From Sabellastarte sp. h YS-2021 (lineage: Eukaryota; Annelida; Polychaeta; Sabellida; Sabellidae): a stretch of DNA of 64,000 nucleotides. The notes beneath the pieces were generated by a model. That model had not been told where the DNA came from, did not search any database, and worked only from the letters and a program-made list of their open reading frames with translations. Positions 33,766 to 45,652 of the stretch are shown here, in pieces. The position numbers were made by a program, and so were the translations under genes. Positions within the stretch are counted from its first letter, which is position 1. Each line of letters starts with the position of its first letter. The DNA is taken from contig OZ024930.1 in the NCBI GenBank assembly GCA_964017235.1, forward strand, positions 153,698,221 through 153,762,220, in the 5' to 3' direction.

Positions 33766-35808
33766 TATATCCCCAGACGAAAGTCGGGGATATATTGGAT
33801 TCAGGTCCGTCGCGCCGCCGCCGGTGTAGAAATTTCCTTGTGGACGCGATAACTCAAAAACCAATTAATTTTTTTTTTCAAACTTGGTACACATGTTAAG
33901 GATGCCCAAAGGAAGATCCCTATTTTAAGGTGACCTTAAACTCCAAATAATAAAGAACTTATGGCCACCTTAAGGTCAGAAATTGCACTTTTGACCACTT
34001 AGAGCCCTCTAGGTCACATACTATGAGGCGTATCTGTCTTAAATTTTACCTGAGAACACATTAATATATTCTTAGTACATGTGCCAAAAATCAAGACTTT
34101 AAGTTGAGGAGAAAATTGTGTTTGGGGCCCATAAAGACCCCACTTAGGACTTTTTTCCTAGATTTTTAACATATTTTGCCCTATAATTTGGAAGTGGTAA
34201 TTCTGATGAGTCTCAAACTGCTCTAGGTGTAACTCTTATATGTAATCCTTGTCTGTGAAAAATTTAAAGGCTGTAGGTTTACCTGTTAGGCCGACTTGAG
34301 GTCTCAAAATTGCCCACAGAGACCCAATTTATGGACTTTTTGCCACCTTCAAGCACTGTAGCTTTCAAACAATGTCTCTCATCTAAGTGAAATATCATCG
34401 GAGAATATATCAATATGTTTTCCTTGTATGTACTCCAAAATTTAGGCCTTTAATAGACATTTAACCCATGTATGAGGACCATAAATCCCCACCCGAGTCA
34501 CCCTTTTTATACATTTTTCACATATTTTGCTCTGTAACTTGAAAATGGTAAGTGTGAGAAGTTTCAAACTGTATTAGATACATATTCTATGTGTAATCTT
34601 AGTATGTGACAAATTTTAAGTCTGAAGCTTTAATTTGAAGGCCACATTGAGGTCTCTGACGGGCTCCCAAAGACCCAGTATTTGGACTTTTTGCCACCTT
34701 TAAGCCCTGTGACTGTTAAACTATGTGACTGATAGGGCTGAAATCTCATCTGGGAATACATTATTATGTTCTTTTTACATGTGCCAAAAATCATGGCTTC
34801 AAGTAGACATTTAAACTGTGTATGAGGACCATAAACACCCACCCGAGTGACCCTTTTAAGACATTTTTCACATATTTTGCTCTGTAACTTGGAAATGGTA
34901 AGTCTGAGAAGTTTCAAACTTTATTAGATATATATTCTATGTATAATCTTAGTATGTGACAGATTATAAATCTGAAGCTTTAATTTGAAGGCCACATCAA
35001 GATCTCTAAAAGGCCCACAGAGACCCAATATTTGGACTTTTTGCCACCTTTAAGCCCTGTGACTGTTAAACTATGTGATTGATGGAGCTGAAATCCCATC
35101 TGGGAATGCATTATTATGTCCTTTCTACATGTGCCGAAAATCAAGGCTTTTAGTAGACATTTAACCTGTGTATGAGGGCCATAAACACTCACCCAAGTGA
35201 CCTTTTTTGACATTTTTTCCGTATTTTGCCCTGTTATTTGGAAATGCTTAGTGTGACAGGTCTTAAACTGTATTATATATAATTTTTTTTTGTTATGTTT
35301 GTCCCCCAAAAAGTTTCAGCTCTGTAGTTTAATTGCTAAGGTCTCTTTAACAATTGTAAAATGCCCACAGAGACCCAGTTTATGGATATTATACCACTTT
35401 AAAGCCCTGTAACTGTCGAACTATGTGGGTCATAGAGCTGAAATCTTTGAATTTTTCAAAGGAAGTGCCTGTCTATTTAAATTTTTATTAATAATGTTAT
35501 GGCTATCTTAGGCTTTTAAGTACTTATTTTTGTGTGTTATCTCTCTGCTTGCTGAGTTTTTAACTTTTTAAAATGAAACTGGTTAAACATATTCAAGTAG
35601 GCAAAATGGACACTGTTATTTTCTGGTGAGCTATAAGTCCAATATTAATGAAATTATACCCTTATGTAGTAAAAATAGGGGATTTTTAACCCTCAACTAG
35701 CCCAGTTTTATTCAGTTTGCCTCAGTTAATTTTGACACAGTTCCTACAGTTACTAACTCATTTCAGTTGATAATCACATTCTTAAAATTCTCAATTCTGA
35801 CTTATTAT
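33766..35808 (-). mobile_element. R-family element, copy 3 (interrupted by element B)
   Basis: An intact hairpin (TATCCCC 33768-33774, GGGGATA 33787-33793) precedes a short (GCC)3-4 tract and about five units with a 350-bp period (34677, 35027). Its 5' unique segment (35500-35800) matches 29540-29850 and is broken by element B. It continues after 38882. Confidence 0.75.
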
Positions 35809-38800
35809 TATGTCCACCCCCCTGGGGGGTGGATATATTATTTTTGCTTTTTTCGCCGTCCGATGTCCGATGTCCGTTGTCCGATGTCCGGCGTCCGGCG
35901 TGCGATGTCCGGCGTCACGCAAGGTTTCCGCTCATTTAAAGGAAAAGTATTAGAGCTATTGTCACCAAATTTGGTATGCAGGCTTATTGGGTCAGTAGCT
36001 TGCTTGGGATTGCTTTTGGCTGTTGTACCTCTTTTGCTTACTGAGTAATACTTAAGTACAGCTATTTTCAGTACCCATTGGTTTCCGTGCATTTAAGCCA
36101 AAATAATTAAAGATATTTTACTACAATTTTGAATACAAGATTGTTATGTCCATAGCTCGCTTGGTATTGCATTTGGGACTGATAGCTTTGTCAGTACATG
36201 AGTAATAGCCATTTAGGTACTTCATTGTGTATTTTCAGTACTACTTTTGAGTAATTTGCTTCTATCTCCTTAACCGTGCGAGATAGAGCGATTTCGGCAA
36301 AATTTTCGACCCGCAGGGTATCTGAGGAGTGTACTCTTTGCAATTTTCAAAAAATTTTCCCCTCCCCAAAAATGGCGGCCATTTTGAATTTTCGAATTTT
36401 TGCCAAAAATGGCAAAACACAAATTTGCTTCTATCTCCTTAACCGTGCGAGATAGAGCGATTTCGTCGAAATTTTCGACCCACAGGGTATCTAAGGAATG
36501 TAATATTTGCAATTTTCCAAAAATTTTCCCCTCCCCAAAAATGGCGGCCATTTTGAATTTTCGAATTTTTGCCAAAAATGGCAAAACACAAATTTGCTTC
36601 TATCTCCTTAACCGTGCGAGATAGAGCGATTTCGTCGAAATTTTCGACCCACAGGGTATCTAAGGAATGTAATATTTGCAATTTTCAAAAAAATTTCCCC
36701 TCCCCAAAAATGGCGGCCATTTTGAATTTTCGAATTTTTGCCAAAAATGGCAAAACACAAATTTGCTTCTATCTCCTTAACCGTGCGAGATAGAGCGATT
36801 TCGGCAAAATTTTCGACCCACGGGGGATCTAAGGAATGCAATCTTTGCAATTTTCCAAAAATTTTCCCCTCCCCAAAAATGGCGGCCATTTTGAATTTTC
36901 GAATTTTTGCCAAAAATGGCAAAACACTAATTTGCTTCTATCTCCTTAACCGTGCGAGATAGAGCGATTTCGGCAAAATTTTCGACACACAGGGTATCTA
37001 AGCAATGCAATCTTTGCAATTTTCAAAATATTTTCCCCTCCCCAAAAATGGCGGCCATTTTGAATTTTTGCCAAAAATGGCAAAACACAAATTTGCTTCT
37101 ATCTCCTTAACCGTGCGAGATAGAGCGATTTCGTCGAAATTTTCGACCCACAGGGTATCTAAGGAATGTAATATTTGCAATTTTCAAAAAATTTTCCCCT
37201 CCCCAAAAATGGCGGCCATTTTGAATTTTCGAATTTTTGCCAAAAATGGCAAAACACAAATTTGCTTCTATCTCCTTAACCGTGCGAGATAGAGCGATTT
37301 CGTCGAAATTTTCGACCCACAGGGTATCTAAGGAATGTAATATTTGCAATTTTCAAAAAATTTTCCCCTCCCCAAAAATGGCGGCCATTTTGAATTTTCG
37401 AATTTTTGCCAAAAATGGCAAAACACAAATTTGCTTCTATCTCCTTAACCGTGCGAGATAGAGCGATTTCGTCGAAATTTTCGACCCACAGGGTATCTAA
37501 GGAATGCAATCTTTGCAATTTTCCAAAAATTTTCCCCTCCCCAAAAATGGCGGCCATTTTGAATTTTCGAATTTTTGCCAAAAATGGCAAAACACAAATT
37601 TGCTTCTATCTCCTTAACCGTGCGAGATAGAGCGATTTCGTCGAAATTTTCGACCCACAGGGTATCTAAGGAATGTAATATTTGCAATTTTCAAAAAAAT
37701 TTCCCCTCCCCAAAAATGGCGGCCATTTTGAATTTTCGAATTTTTGCCAAAAATGGCAAAACACTAATTTGCTTCTATCTCCTTAACCGTGCGAGATAGA
37801 GCGATTTCGGCAAAATTTTCGATCCACAGGGGATCTAAGGAATGCAATCTTTGCAATTTTCCAAAAATTTTCCCCTCCCCAAAAATGGCGGCCATTTTGA
37901 ATTTTCGAATTTTTGCCAAAAATGGCAAAACACTAATTTGCTTCTATCTCCTTAACCGTGCGAGATAGAGCGATTTCGGCAAAATTTTCGACGCACAGGG
38001 TATCTAAGCAATGCAATCTTTGCAATTTTCAAAATATTTTCCCCTCCCCAAAAATGGCGGCCATTTTGAATTTTCGAATTTTTGCCAAAAATGGCAAAAC
38101 ACAAATTTGCTTCTATCTCCTTAACCGTGCCAGATAGAGTGATTTCGTCAAAATTTTCGACCCACAGGGTATCTGAGCATTGTACTCTTGGTAATTTCTA
38201 AAAAATTTTCCCCTCCCCTAAAATGGCGGCCATTTTGAATTTTCAAATTTTTGCCAAAAATGGCAAAACACAAATTTGCTTCTATCTCCTTAACCATGCG
38301 AGATAGAGCGATTTCGTCGAAATTTTCAACCCACAGGGTATCTAAGGAATGTAATCTTTGCAATTTTCAAAAAATTTTCCCCTCCCCAAAAATGGCAGCC
38401 ATTTTGAATTTTCGAATTTTTGCCCAAAATGGAAAAACACAAACTGGCCTTAACCGTGCAAAATAGAGTTATTTTGTTGAAATTTTCGACCCATAGGGTA
38501 TCTAAGAAATGTACTCTTGGCAATTTTCAAAAAAATTTCCTTTTCCCAATAATGGCGGCCATTTTGAATTTTCAAATTTTTGCCAAAAATAGAAAAACAG
38601 GAATTGGCTTCTATCTTCTTAACCGTGCAAGATAGAGTGATTTCGTCAAAATTTTCAACCCAACCAATGCAAAAAGGCATGAAGCTGAAATAAATTACAT
38701 CTACACTATCAAATATTTAAGCATCATTGATATATTTTACAAATGAAACAGGGTCTTGTAAGACTACTGTACAATTTGGGCAAAAGGTTCATGGGTGGAC

Positions 38801-38881
38801 ATTACACATGATAATGTGTGTTCTTCTATGCTATCCTGTTTCTATTCGCATCTACTATCAACAGGGCGGCCTATTTCTAGT
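35809..38881 (-). mobile_element. Pearl/HINE-like element, copy B
   Basis: Minus-strand copy of element A. The hairpin is at 35814-35832, followed by (CCGATGT)n-type repeats and the unique 3' segment. About 14 units of 169 bp occupy 36250-38660. The unique 5' segment ends CTAGT at 38877-38881 (ACTAG on minus). It is inserted in R-family copy 3. The ends agree with A and C to the base; the arrays differ in unit number. Confidence 0.8.
36250..38660 (-). repeat. 169-bp tandem array in element B (about 14 units)
   Basis: Same unit as at 4190-6782. Units next to the 5' (right) end are the most diverged and match the corresponding first units of A and C. Central units are nearly identical, as expected from unequal exchange within the array. 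The plus-strand peptides (MPKMAKHKFASISLTVRDRA-type) are by-products. Confidence 0.95.
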
Positions 38882-39900
38882 TATAAATCTGTTCTTGTGG
38901 TTTGATAATTTATATTTAATTCTGGAGGTATATAATTTTCCTGTTGGACATTCCTTATTTATATATTTGATTTTATTTTAGTGATAAGATTAACTGAGCT
39001 TTTTGTATTTGATTACCCCTTTTGTTTGTTTACCATTTGTGCTGTATTTAGTCCCACCCCCCATCCACCTCTGGGACCTCCAGCTATTGAGTGACACTAA
39101 ATAAACAAAGGTATTGAATGATATCAAATGAGAAACAAAGAACCAGACTTTTCAGTGGGGTTGCAGATCTTCTGTAACAGTGAGAGAGGTGTGGAGAAGG
39201 GGAGAGGGGTGGGGTGGGGTTGGGAGATGGGGTTTGCTTCATTATCTAATAAGACAAAGGGGAGTCAGAACTGAGATTGTGTCACATATTTAGGTTGCAT
39301 ATATATGGACCACATATATAGGAATTGAGGAAATGAATAACTGAAAAACAATACAAATTCTAAAAATAATATAATAAAATAATAATATAAATAATATATA
39401 ATTTTTAAATAATATTTTATTTGTGAACAAATATAGAAACAGATATGCGCTTTTGGGATTATGAACCATTTAAATACTTTGAAAATAGGTTCAGAGTCAC
39501 CCTTTGCAGGAAGATTGAAAAGTATGATGAGTTGAGTTAGAAATAATATTTTATTTGTCAACAAATATAGAGACAGATATGCTCTTTTGGGATTATTAAT
39601 TTGGAATGGACATTCAATCATCAATCATTTAAATACTTTGAAAATAGGTTCAGAGTTATCATTGCAGGAAGATTGAAAATATGCTCTGTTGAGTTATGTA
39701 TTCGGCGTCTGGGGATACACCATCTTCCTTGGGAAGATATAAACTTAGTAGATTGATGTGCTGAAGTTCATATAACTTTTCCCAAGATTTATGGCATACA
39801 ACAAATGGCTTACATAAAAAATTCCCGATCAAAACCTGTGGCATGAGTGATGACCTGTCTGGGGATATGTTGGCGCCGAGTTGGCCCAATCTAGTTTATC
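38882..39900 (+). repeat. Second copy of the 29.85-32.16 kb block
   Basis: Collinear with 29850-29892, 30330-30830 and 31834-32160 (ACCTCTGGGACCTCCAGCTA, 'gtattcggcgtctggggat', GTTGGCGCCGAGTTGGCCCA), but lacking the LINE and MULE-like insertions. It therefore dates those insertions as later than the duplication. Confidence 0.8.
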
Positions 39901-40257
39901 AAAAATCTCATTTGAGAATATATGAATATGCTATTTTCTTTACATATGTCAAAAATCAAGGCTTTAAGTTCACTTTTAACTTGTGTATGTGGATCATAAA
40001 TGTCCTCCAAAGGTGATTTTCTGTATAGTTTTCATATATTTTGCCTTGTGAATTGAAATGTATGTCAACATGATTAATTTTTGTTGATCTTTGAGTCCCC
40101 AGTATTAGATAACTTCATTTATTTGATAATCACACTTTTATAAAACCAATTTTTAAGCACATTATACAGCATTTTCTTGTGGCTTTAATAATTCATAAAT
40201 CTGGAATTATATTTTTCCCTATGGACATTTCTTATTGATATGTTTGATTTGTTTTAT
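39901..40257 (+). repeat. Diverged R-family unit
   Basis: 'atttgagaatatatgaatat' and 'caaaaatcaaggctttaag' match R units. The following 40190-40230 (AATTCATAAATCTGGAATTA) resembles the flank of element B. Confidence 0.55.
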
Positions 40258-40640
40258 TACCCCATGGGGTATTGTTTTTACCCATGGTGTCCGGATGGGC
40301 GGGCGGGTGGGTGGGTGGTCGGCGGGAAAAAGTTTGTCCGGGCTGTATCTCAGAAACCGTAAGGTGTAGGAAGTCGATACTTGGTAGGGACATTGGTTAG
40401 TAGGTGTAGCTGTGCAACGTCATGGTCTGACCTTGATTTGACCTTTCACCTGGCCGTAGTGACCTTGATTTGGAAATACTTGTCCGGGCTATATCTCGGA
40501 AACCGTAAGGTGTAGGAAGTTGATACTTGGTAGGGACATTGGTTAGGGGCTATAGGTGTGTATTATCATGGTGTCACCTTAATTTGAACTTTGACCTTGT
40601 CGTAGTGACCTTGACCTTTAAAATCTTGTTGCACCTTTGG
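40258..40640 (-). mobile_element. T-family element, short copy
   Basis: The hairpin TACCCC-AT-GGGGTA (40258-40271) is next to a GGGCGGGCGGGTGGGTGGGT microsatellite. Two units with ATATCTCGGAAACCGTAAGG follow. Confidence 0.75.
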
Positions 40641-41196
40641 GTCTGTCTTTTGATGCAGATTAAGCACTGTTAAACCATAATTCGGCCATGCAAATGTAGA
40701 TAAAGATTGTTGAATTTTAGTTTGCTGATTAATGCTGTCACCTTGTTATTGAATTATCTTGTTTTAATACTTCATCTTTATATGCATTATTTTTCTTTTA
40801 AACATTATTTCTCCATTTAAACATTGTTTGTACCTTTATATAACTGACAGTGCTCTGAAAGTATCCTGAACTTTGTACTGGTACAGTACTTCTGTATCTC
40901 ATGGTGTTGAAAATATTTCCCTAGGCTGTGGGGTACTGGCATCTCTGATGCTATTTTTGCTCATGAGGTTAAGTAAGTTAACTTCGTAAAATGGATAGAC
41001 TGGACCATTTATGATTTGTGAGTATTTTATTGTCCCTTTAATACATATTTGATTTGTTAATACTGAAGAGGCTGTCACAGAAAAAAATAACATCCACCCA
41101 TTCCAACCCCATTGATTTGAAGTTTTGATTGTTACATCATACCATTTACGTAATCAGCAGTTTATTTACACAGTGTCAGACTTCATCACCTAATAA
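40641..41196. other. No recognised feature
   Basis: AT-rich with no coding frame, array or TIR that I can support. Confidence 0.4.
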
Positions 41197-42675
41197 GACA
41201 AGGCCACTGCCGCAGCGGTTATCTCCCGCCTTAGAATCAGTAAAAATGGAGAACTAAAGGAGATTTAAGGCCTTTGAAGTAAGATGACCCCACTTGACAT
41301 TGAAGAAGGGGTCTAAGGTAAAAGTCAGCAATTTCAAAATAGTCTCAGGCCTTGACTTGGTATAAGTTGTTTTCACATTTGGAACCCCTAGTAGCAATGA
41401 TAATGGAAATATAAGGCCTTTTAATAGGATAATCCCATCTAACATGTGATATGACGGCCATTTTGTTTTTGAAACTAGCCTAAATTACTATCAGGCTAAC
41501 TTTCCTAGCAATATATATTATGCGCATATTTGATGAAGCTAGCTGCAATATTTCAAGTTTTAGAGCATCTTAATGATTTTTAAATAATTGGCTATGGCGG
41601 CCATTTTGTTTTTCAAAATAAGGCAAAAATTTTTCTCATGCAAAACATTTGAAGGCCAGGACTTTTGATGGTCTGTCTTTATATTCTGAAGCCATAGCAC
41701 CAATAATAAGGGAGAAATAAGGATGTTTTAGTGTGACAACCTCATTTAACCTTGAAGCAGGGGTGAAAGGTCAAATTCAACACCTGGAAAAGATTCCCTG
41801 TCTATGTCGTCCTACAAGTTGTTTTCATATTCCAAACCTCTTGCAGCAACATTTGGGGAGATATAAGGCCTTTTTAATAGGATAACCTGTCATTAAACAT
41901 GTGATATGGCGGCCATTTTGTTTTTTGAACTAGACCAAAATTACTATCAGGCTAGTTTTTCTAGCCATATAGTTTTTGTGGAAATTTGATGAAGTTAGCT
42001 GGAATATTTCAAGATTTAGAGCACCTTTATGATTTTCAAACAATTAGCTATGGCGGCCATTTTATTTTTCATAATGAGGCTAAAATTTGGCAGAGACAGG
42101 TTTTCATAGCCATAAACATCCCCTGCAAATTTGGTGAAGATATCTTTGTAAATGAATGAGATAATAAGGTTTATGCAAAAACATGACGAACTTTAAACAT
42201 GTGATATGGCGGCCATTTTGTTTTTTGAACTAGTGCCAAAATTGCTATCAGGGTAGCTTTTCTAGACATATAGCTTTTGTGCAAATTTGAAGAAGCTAGC
42301 TGGAATATTTCAAGATTTAGAGCACCTTTATGATTTTCAAAGAATTAGCTATGACAGCCATTTTGTTTTTCAAAATGTGGCTAAAATTTTGCAAAGACAA
42401 GTTTTCGTAGCCCATATAGCTTTTGTGCAAAATTTGATGAAGCTAGCTGGAATATTTCACGATTTAGAGCACCTTTATGATTTTCAAACAATTAGCTATG
42501 GCGGCCATTTTGTTTTTCAAAATGAGGCTAATTCATAGCCATAAACATCCCCTGCAAATTTGGTGAAGATATCTTTATAAATGAATGAGATATTAAGGTT
42601 TATGCAAAAACGTGACGGACGGACGGAAGGCGTTTTATAATCTCTCGGCCTTCGGCCGCAGGCGGGAGATAATAA
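41197..42675 (+). mobile_element. K-family pearl/HINE-like element
   Basis: The 5' end reads ACAAGGCCACTGCCGCAGCG then TTATCTCCCGCC. A similar end, ACAAGACCACTGCCGCGG, starts the G-family element at 63468. Units of about 150 bp follow, each with CTATGGCGGCCATTTTG and GATTTAGAGCACCTTTATGA, then a (CGGA)n tract at 42614. The 3' hairpin ATCTCTCGGCCTTCGG-CCGC-AGGCGGGAGAT (42641-42671) carries an inverted copy of ATCTCCCGCC. The first unit resembles the D-family unit (CATTGAAGAAGGGGTCTAAG). Confidence 0.75.
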
Positions 42676-43139
42676 ATGAGGGGTTTGGGAGGAAGGGGTG
42701 GAGAGGAGGAAATAGATTCATATTTGAACAAAACATGCATTCAATTTACTCCTCTTTTTTTTTTACAGAAATATCTGGAATTCAAAAAGAAATCTCACTC
42801 TTTGTCTAAGCAGCATAGTGGTGTAAAACCCAGAATGAGTATTAGACAATTATACAAGTTATGGTTGATCATATTATGATTACATGTTTACATGTCAGTG
42901 CAAGGACTCAGAAGTTATATTGTGAGATCCTATGAAAAGGTATCTTTAATCTCAGGTTCCAGAGTACACATAAAAGGGCGGAAATGGATGAAAAGTGATT
43001 CATTAAAAGGTGTCTTTAATTTTTTTTCCTATTTATCTGAAAGTCACTATGAAAAGGGATTCCTAAAAAGGTGTTTTCAAAGTTAGGTTAAAGTTTAACT
43101 GTATTGCTTCAGTTATATTTAATATCAGTTATTTTCTAA
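42676..43139. other. No recognised feature
   Basis: Short frames lack family resemblance. A 40-45-bp motif with GAAAAGG and TCTTTAAT is loosely repeated (42935-43080). Confidence 0.35.
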
Positions 43140-43335
43140 AGGGGGTCTTATGTCACCATTCCTTATGATGTGTTTTTATGTAAGGGGGGGGGGGGGGGCT
43201 TCTGTTTAACTATTCATTACTGACAAATATTTCCAAAGGGGGGCTCTGGTCACCTCCCCCTTAAAAAAAGTGGGGGGCTTCTGCCCTATGCTTCTGAAAA
43301 AGGGGGGCTTATGTCAGGGGGGCTTATGTCCATTC
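43140..43335 (+). repeat. G-rich repeats with a poly-G run
   Basis: At least four copies of a G4-6CTTATGTC or G-run-CTTCTG motif, including a poly-G run of about 16 (43182-43198). The tracts could form G-quadruplexes on this strand. Confidence 0.75.
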
Positions 43336-44410
43336 ACCGCGGATCTCCTGTGATCATCCACGGAGTGCCAAAATAACCCACATAGCGGACTTTCAAAGTG
43401 CCTATATCTCCCTTATTATTGGTCCTAGAGGTTTGCAATGTGAAACCAACATATAGGAAATCATGTGCTGCGAATCTTCTGATGTTGTCAGATTTTACCT
43501 TGGACCCCTCCGTGAAGGTCACATGAGGATAGCCAAACTGAAAAGTGCTTATAACTCGACGTAATATCGATCCTAGAGGTTTGGGATGGTAAACCAACAT
43601 ATAGGAAATCATGGGCTGGGAATCTTCTTGTGTGGTCAGATTTGACCTTGAGCCCCGTGTTCAAGGTCAAACTGCTTATAACTCGCCTATTATTGGTCCT
43701 AGAAGTTTGGGATGGTAACCCAACTTATAGAAACTCATGGGCTGGGAATCTTTTTGTTTGGCAAGGTTTGACCTTGGGCCCCTTGTTCAAGGTCAAACGA
43801 GGATAGCCAAACTTAAAATTACTGATAACTCGCTTATTGCTCCTAGAGTTTTGGGATGGTAAACCAACCTGTAGGAAATCATGGGCTGGGAATCTTTTGG
43901 TGTGGTCGGATTTGACCTTAGACCCCTTGTACAAGGTCAAACGAGGATAGCCAAACTTATAAGCGCATATAACTTGCTTATTATTGGTCCTAGAGCTTTG
44001 GGATGGTAGACCAACCTGTAGGAAATCATGGGCTGAGAATCTTTTGCTGTGGTCGGATTTGACCTTAGACCCCTCGTACAAGGTCAAACGAGGATAGCCA
44101 AACTTATAAGCGCATATAGCTTGCTTATTATTGGTCCTAGAGCTTTGGGATGGTAAACCAACATACAGGAAATCATGGGCTGGGAATCTTTGTGTGGTCG
44201 GATTTGACCTTGGGCCCCTTCCTTCAGGGTCAAATGAGGATAGCCAAGTTTAAAAGTACTTATAACTTGCTTATTATTGGTCCTAGAGGTTTGGGATGGT
44301 AATTATTTGATGTTTGGCCCCTCCTTCAAGGTCAAACGATGGTTCACTGGCTATGGTGAGTTGTCTTTCTTGTAGATACAAATCGGTTCTCCAATGCGTA
44401 GGTCTAGTTT
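43328..44410 (-). mobile_element. D-family pearl/HINE-like element, complete copy
   Basis: The 5' end on minus is ACTAGACCTACGCATTGGAG (44409 downward). About six units of 120-146 bp follow, with GACCTTG...CAAGGTCAAA and 'ttggtttaccatcccaaa'. The 3' end has the hairpin CCGTGGAT...ATCCGCGG (43338-43364 on plus) followed by TGAATGGACATAA. The terminal GGACATAA matches elements A/B/C. Confidence 0.75.
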
Positions 44411-44547
44411 ATTACTACACTTCTGTACAATCATTTTAGACCATATATATTGCTTTAAAATCTTCTAATTGTGCGATTTTATGTTTTTACAGGGTGGAGG
44501 AATATCCCAATTTGTGATTTTACAGGGTGGAGGAACATGTGGATGAT

Positions 44548-45566
44548 GTGGTATGTATTGGTGGGAATCGGGCTTGAAAATCGGAATCGATTAATCAGAA
44601 GAGTCCAGAGATGATTAATTGAGTCGAATCGATTTTTGGGGTTATACAGGGAAAAATACGGTCTGGGCCACTGTGGTTCTATGTTATCTTTAATTCATTT
44701 ACAATAATAGTTATAGTAATATATATTATAATAATAGTCATTTTCTGGAATAAAATGGATGTAAGTTCTGTCACTTTATTGTCGAGAAGTTTCACAACTT
44801 GCAGTTAACTTTCGTAGTACTAGATGATAATTAACACATAAGCTTCTAAATAGTGACAGGGGCCACGGTGGCAGAGTGGTAACACTCTCGCCTCCCACCT
44901 CTGCGGCCGGGGTTCGATCCCCGTCATGGCCGTAAGTGGGAAAGCTGGTAGTTGCTTGCCGTTGGTCGGCAGTTTACAGTACAGAACCCTAGCGAACTAT
45001 ATGTACTGGTTTCCTATGCCCTTCCAACTACCCGTCGTGATATGACCTGTACAGTGTTGAAAGCGACGTAAAACCCCAAATAAACAATAAACAATCTAAA
45101 TAGTGACCAGTGTGTTAAAATAGCATAAAATATCCTCAGTTGGACAGAATTCAGCTAATTAAACTGAACATAATGGTGAAAAAATTATAAAAATTGGACA
45201 AGAAATAAGGAAGTTATGGCTATTTAAACATACATTGAACATAAAGACGAAGTACCCCGATCGCATAAATTCCCGATTATCGCCCATTTAAACCACTTTA
45301 GTTACCACTGACGAATCAGAAATTGTACATTGTAGCTAGTTGGCTCACCTTCGTGTTACTAATATCACTATTCGTTGTAAAACCACGCTACTTGTGTGTT
45401 ATTCCTTCATAGTAGCTAGCATGCGTCCACTCAAAACGTCGTCTGTGGTTTCGTTTTTTTTTTTTTCAATGCCGACATTTCCAATAGGGATCGATGTATT
45501 TGCTAAAACGTGGACTCGAGTTTGGAAATCGAGTTCTCGGCGAATCATTCCACCACTAGTGGTATG
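44548..45566. mobile_element. hAT-like element 2 with 8-bp target duplication
   Basis: GTGGTATG at 44548-44555 and 45559-45566. The element (44556-45558) starts TATTGGTGGGAAT and ends ATTCCACCACTA; inverted, the right end reads TAGTGGTGGAAT. It is 1003 bp and non-coding, contains a SINE (44858-45094) and ATTATCGCCCAT (45276-45287). It interrupts an F-family motif (GGGTGGAGGAACAT at 44524 and 45638). Confidence 0.8.
44845..45107 (+). mobile_element. tRNA-derived SINE with perfect 13-bp target duplication
   Basis: TCTAAATAGTGAC at 44845-44857 and 45095-45107 flank the element (44858-45094). The head is tRNA-like: GGCAGAGTGGTAACACTC is A-box-like and GGTTCGATCC (44911-44920) is the B box. The body includes CTGGTTTCCTATGCCCTTCC, AACTACCCGTCGTGATATGA and GCGACGTAAAACCCC, with tail (AAATA)n. 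Polymerase III internal promoter; depends on a LINE for movement. Same family at 60895-61129 (minus); a related head and body at 50498-50715. Confidence 0.9.
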
Positions 45567-45652
45567 TCAAGGAAATATATTGTGTCCAGTCATTGTGTCC
45601 AGTCGCTCAAATTGAGCGATTATTTTAGTGTACAGGGTGGAGGAACATCCCA

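Noticed and set aside
28325..35309. Repeated minus-strand frames of about 95-100 aa (KLLRLTISKLQSKICEKCLK)
   Set aside because: They mirror the roughly 350-bp R-family unit and have no independent coding support.
43334..44087. Open frames with KVKSDHTKRFPAHDFLQVGL repeats
   Set aside because: Translations of D-family tandem units, not a protein family I recognise.
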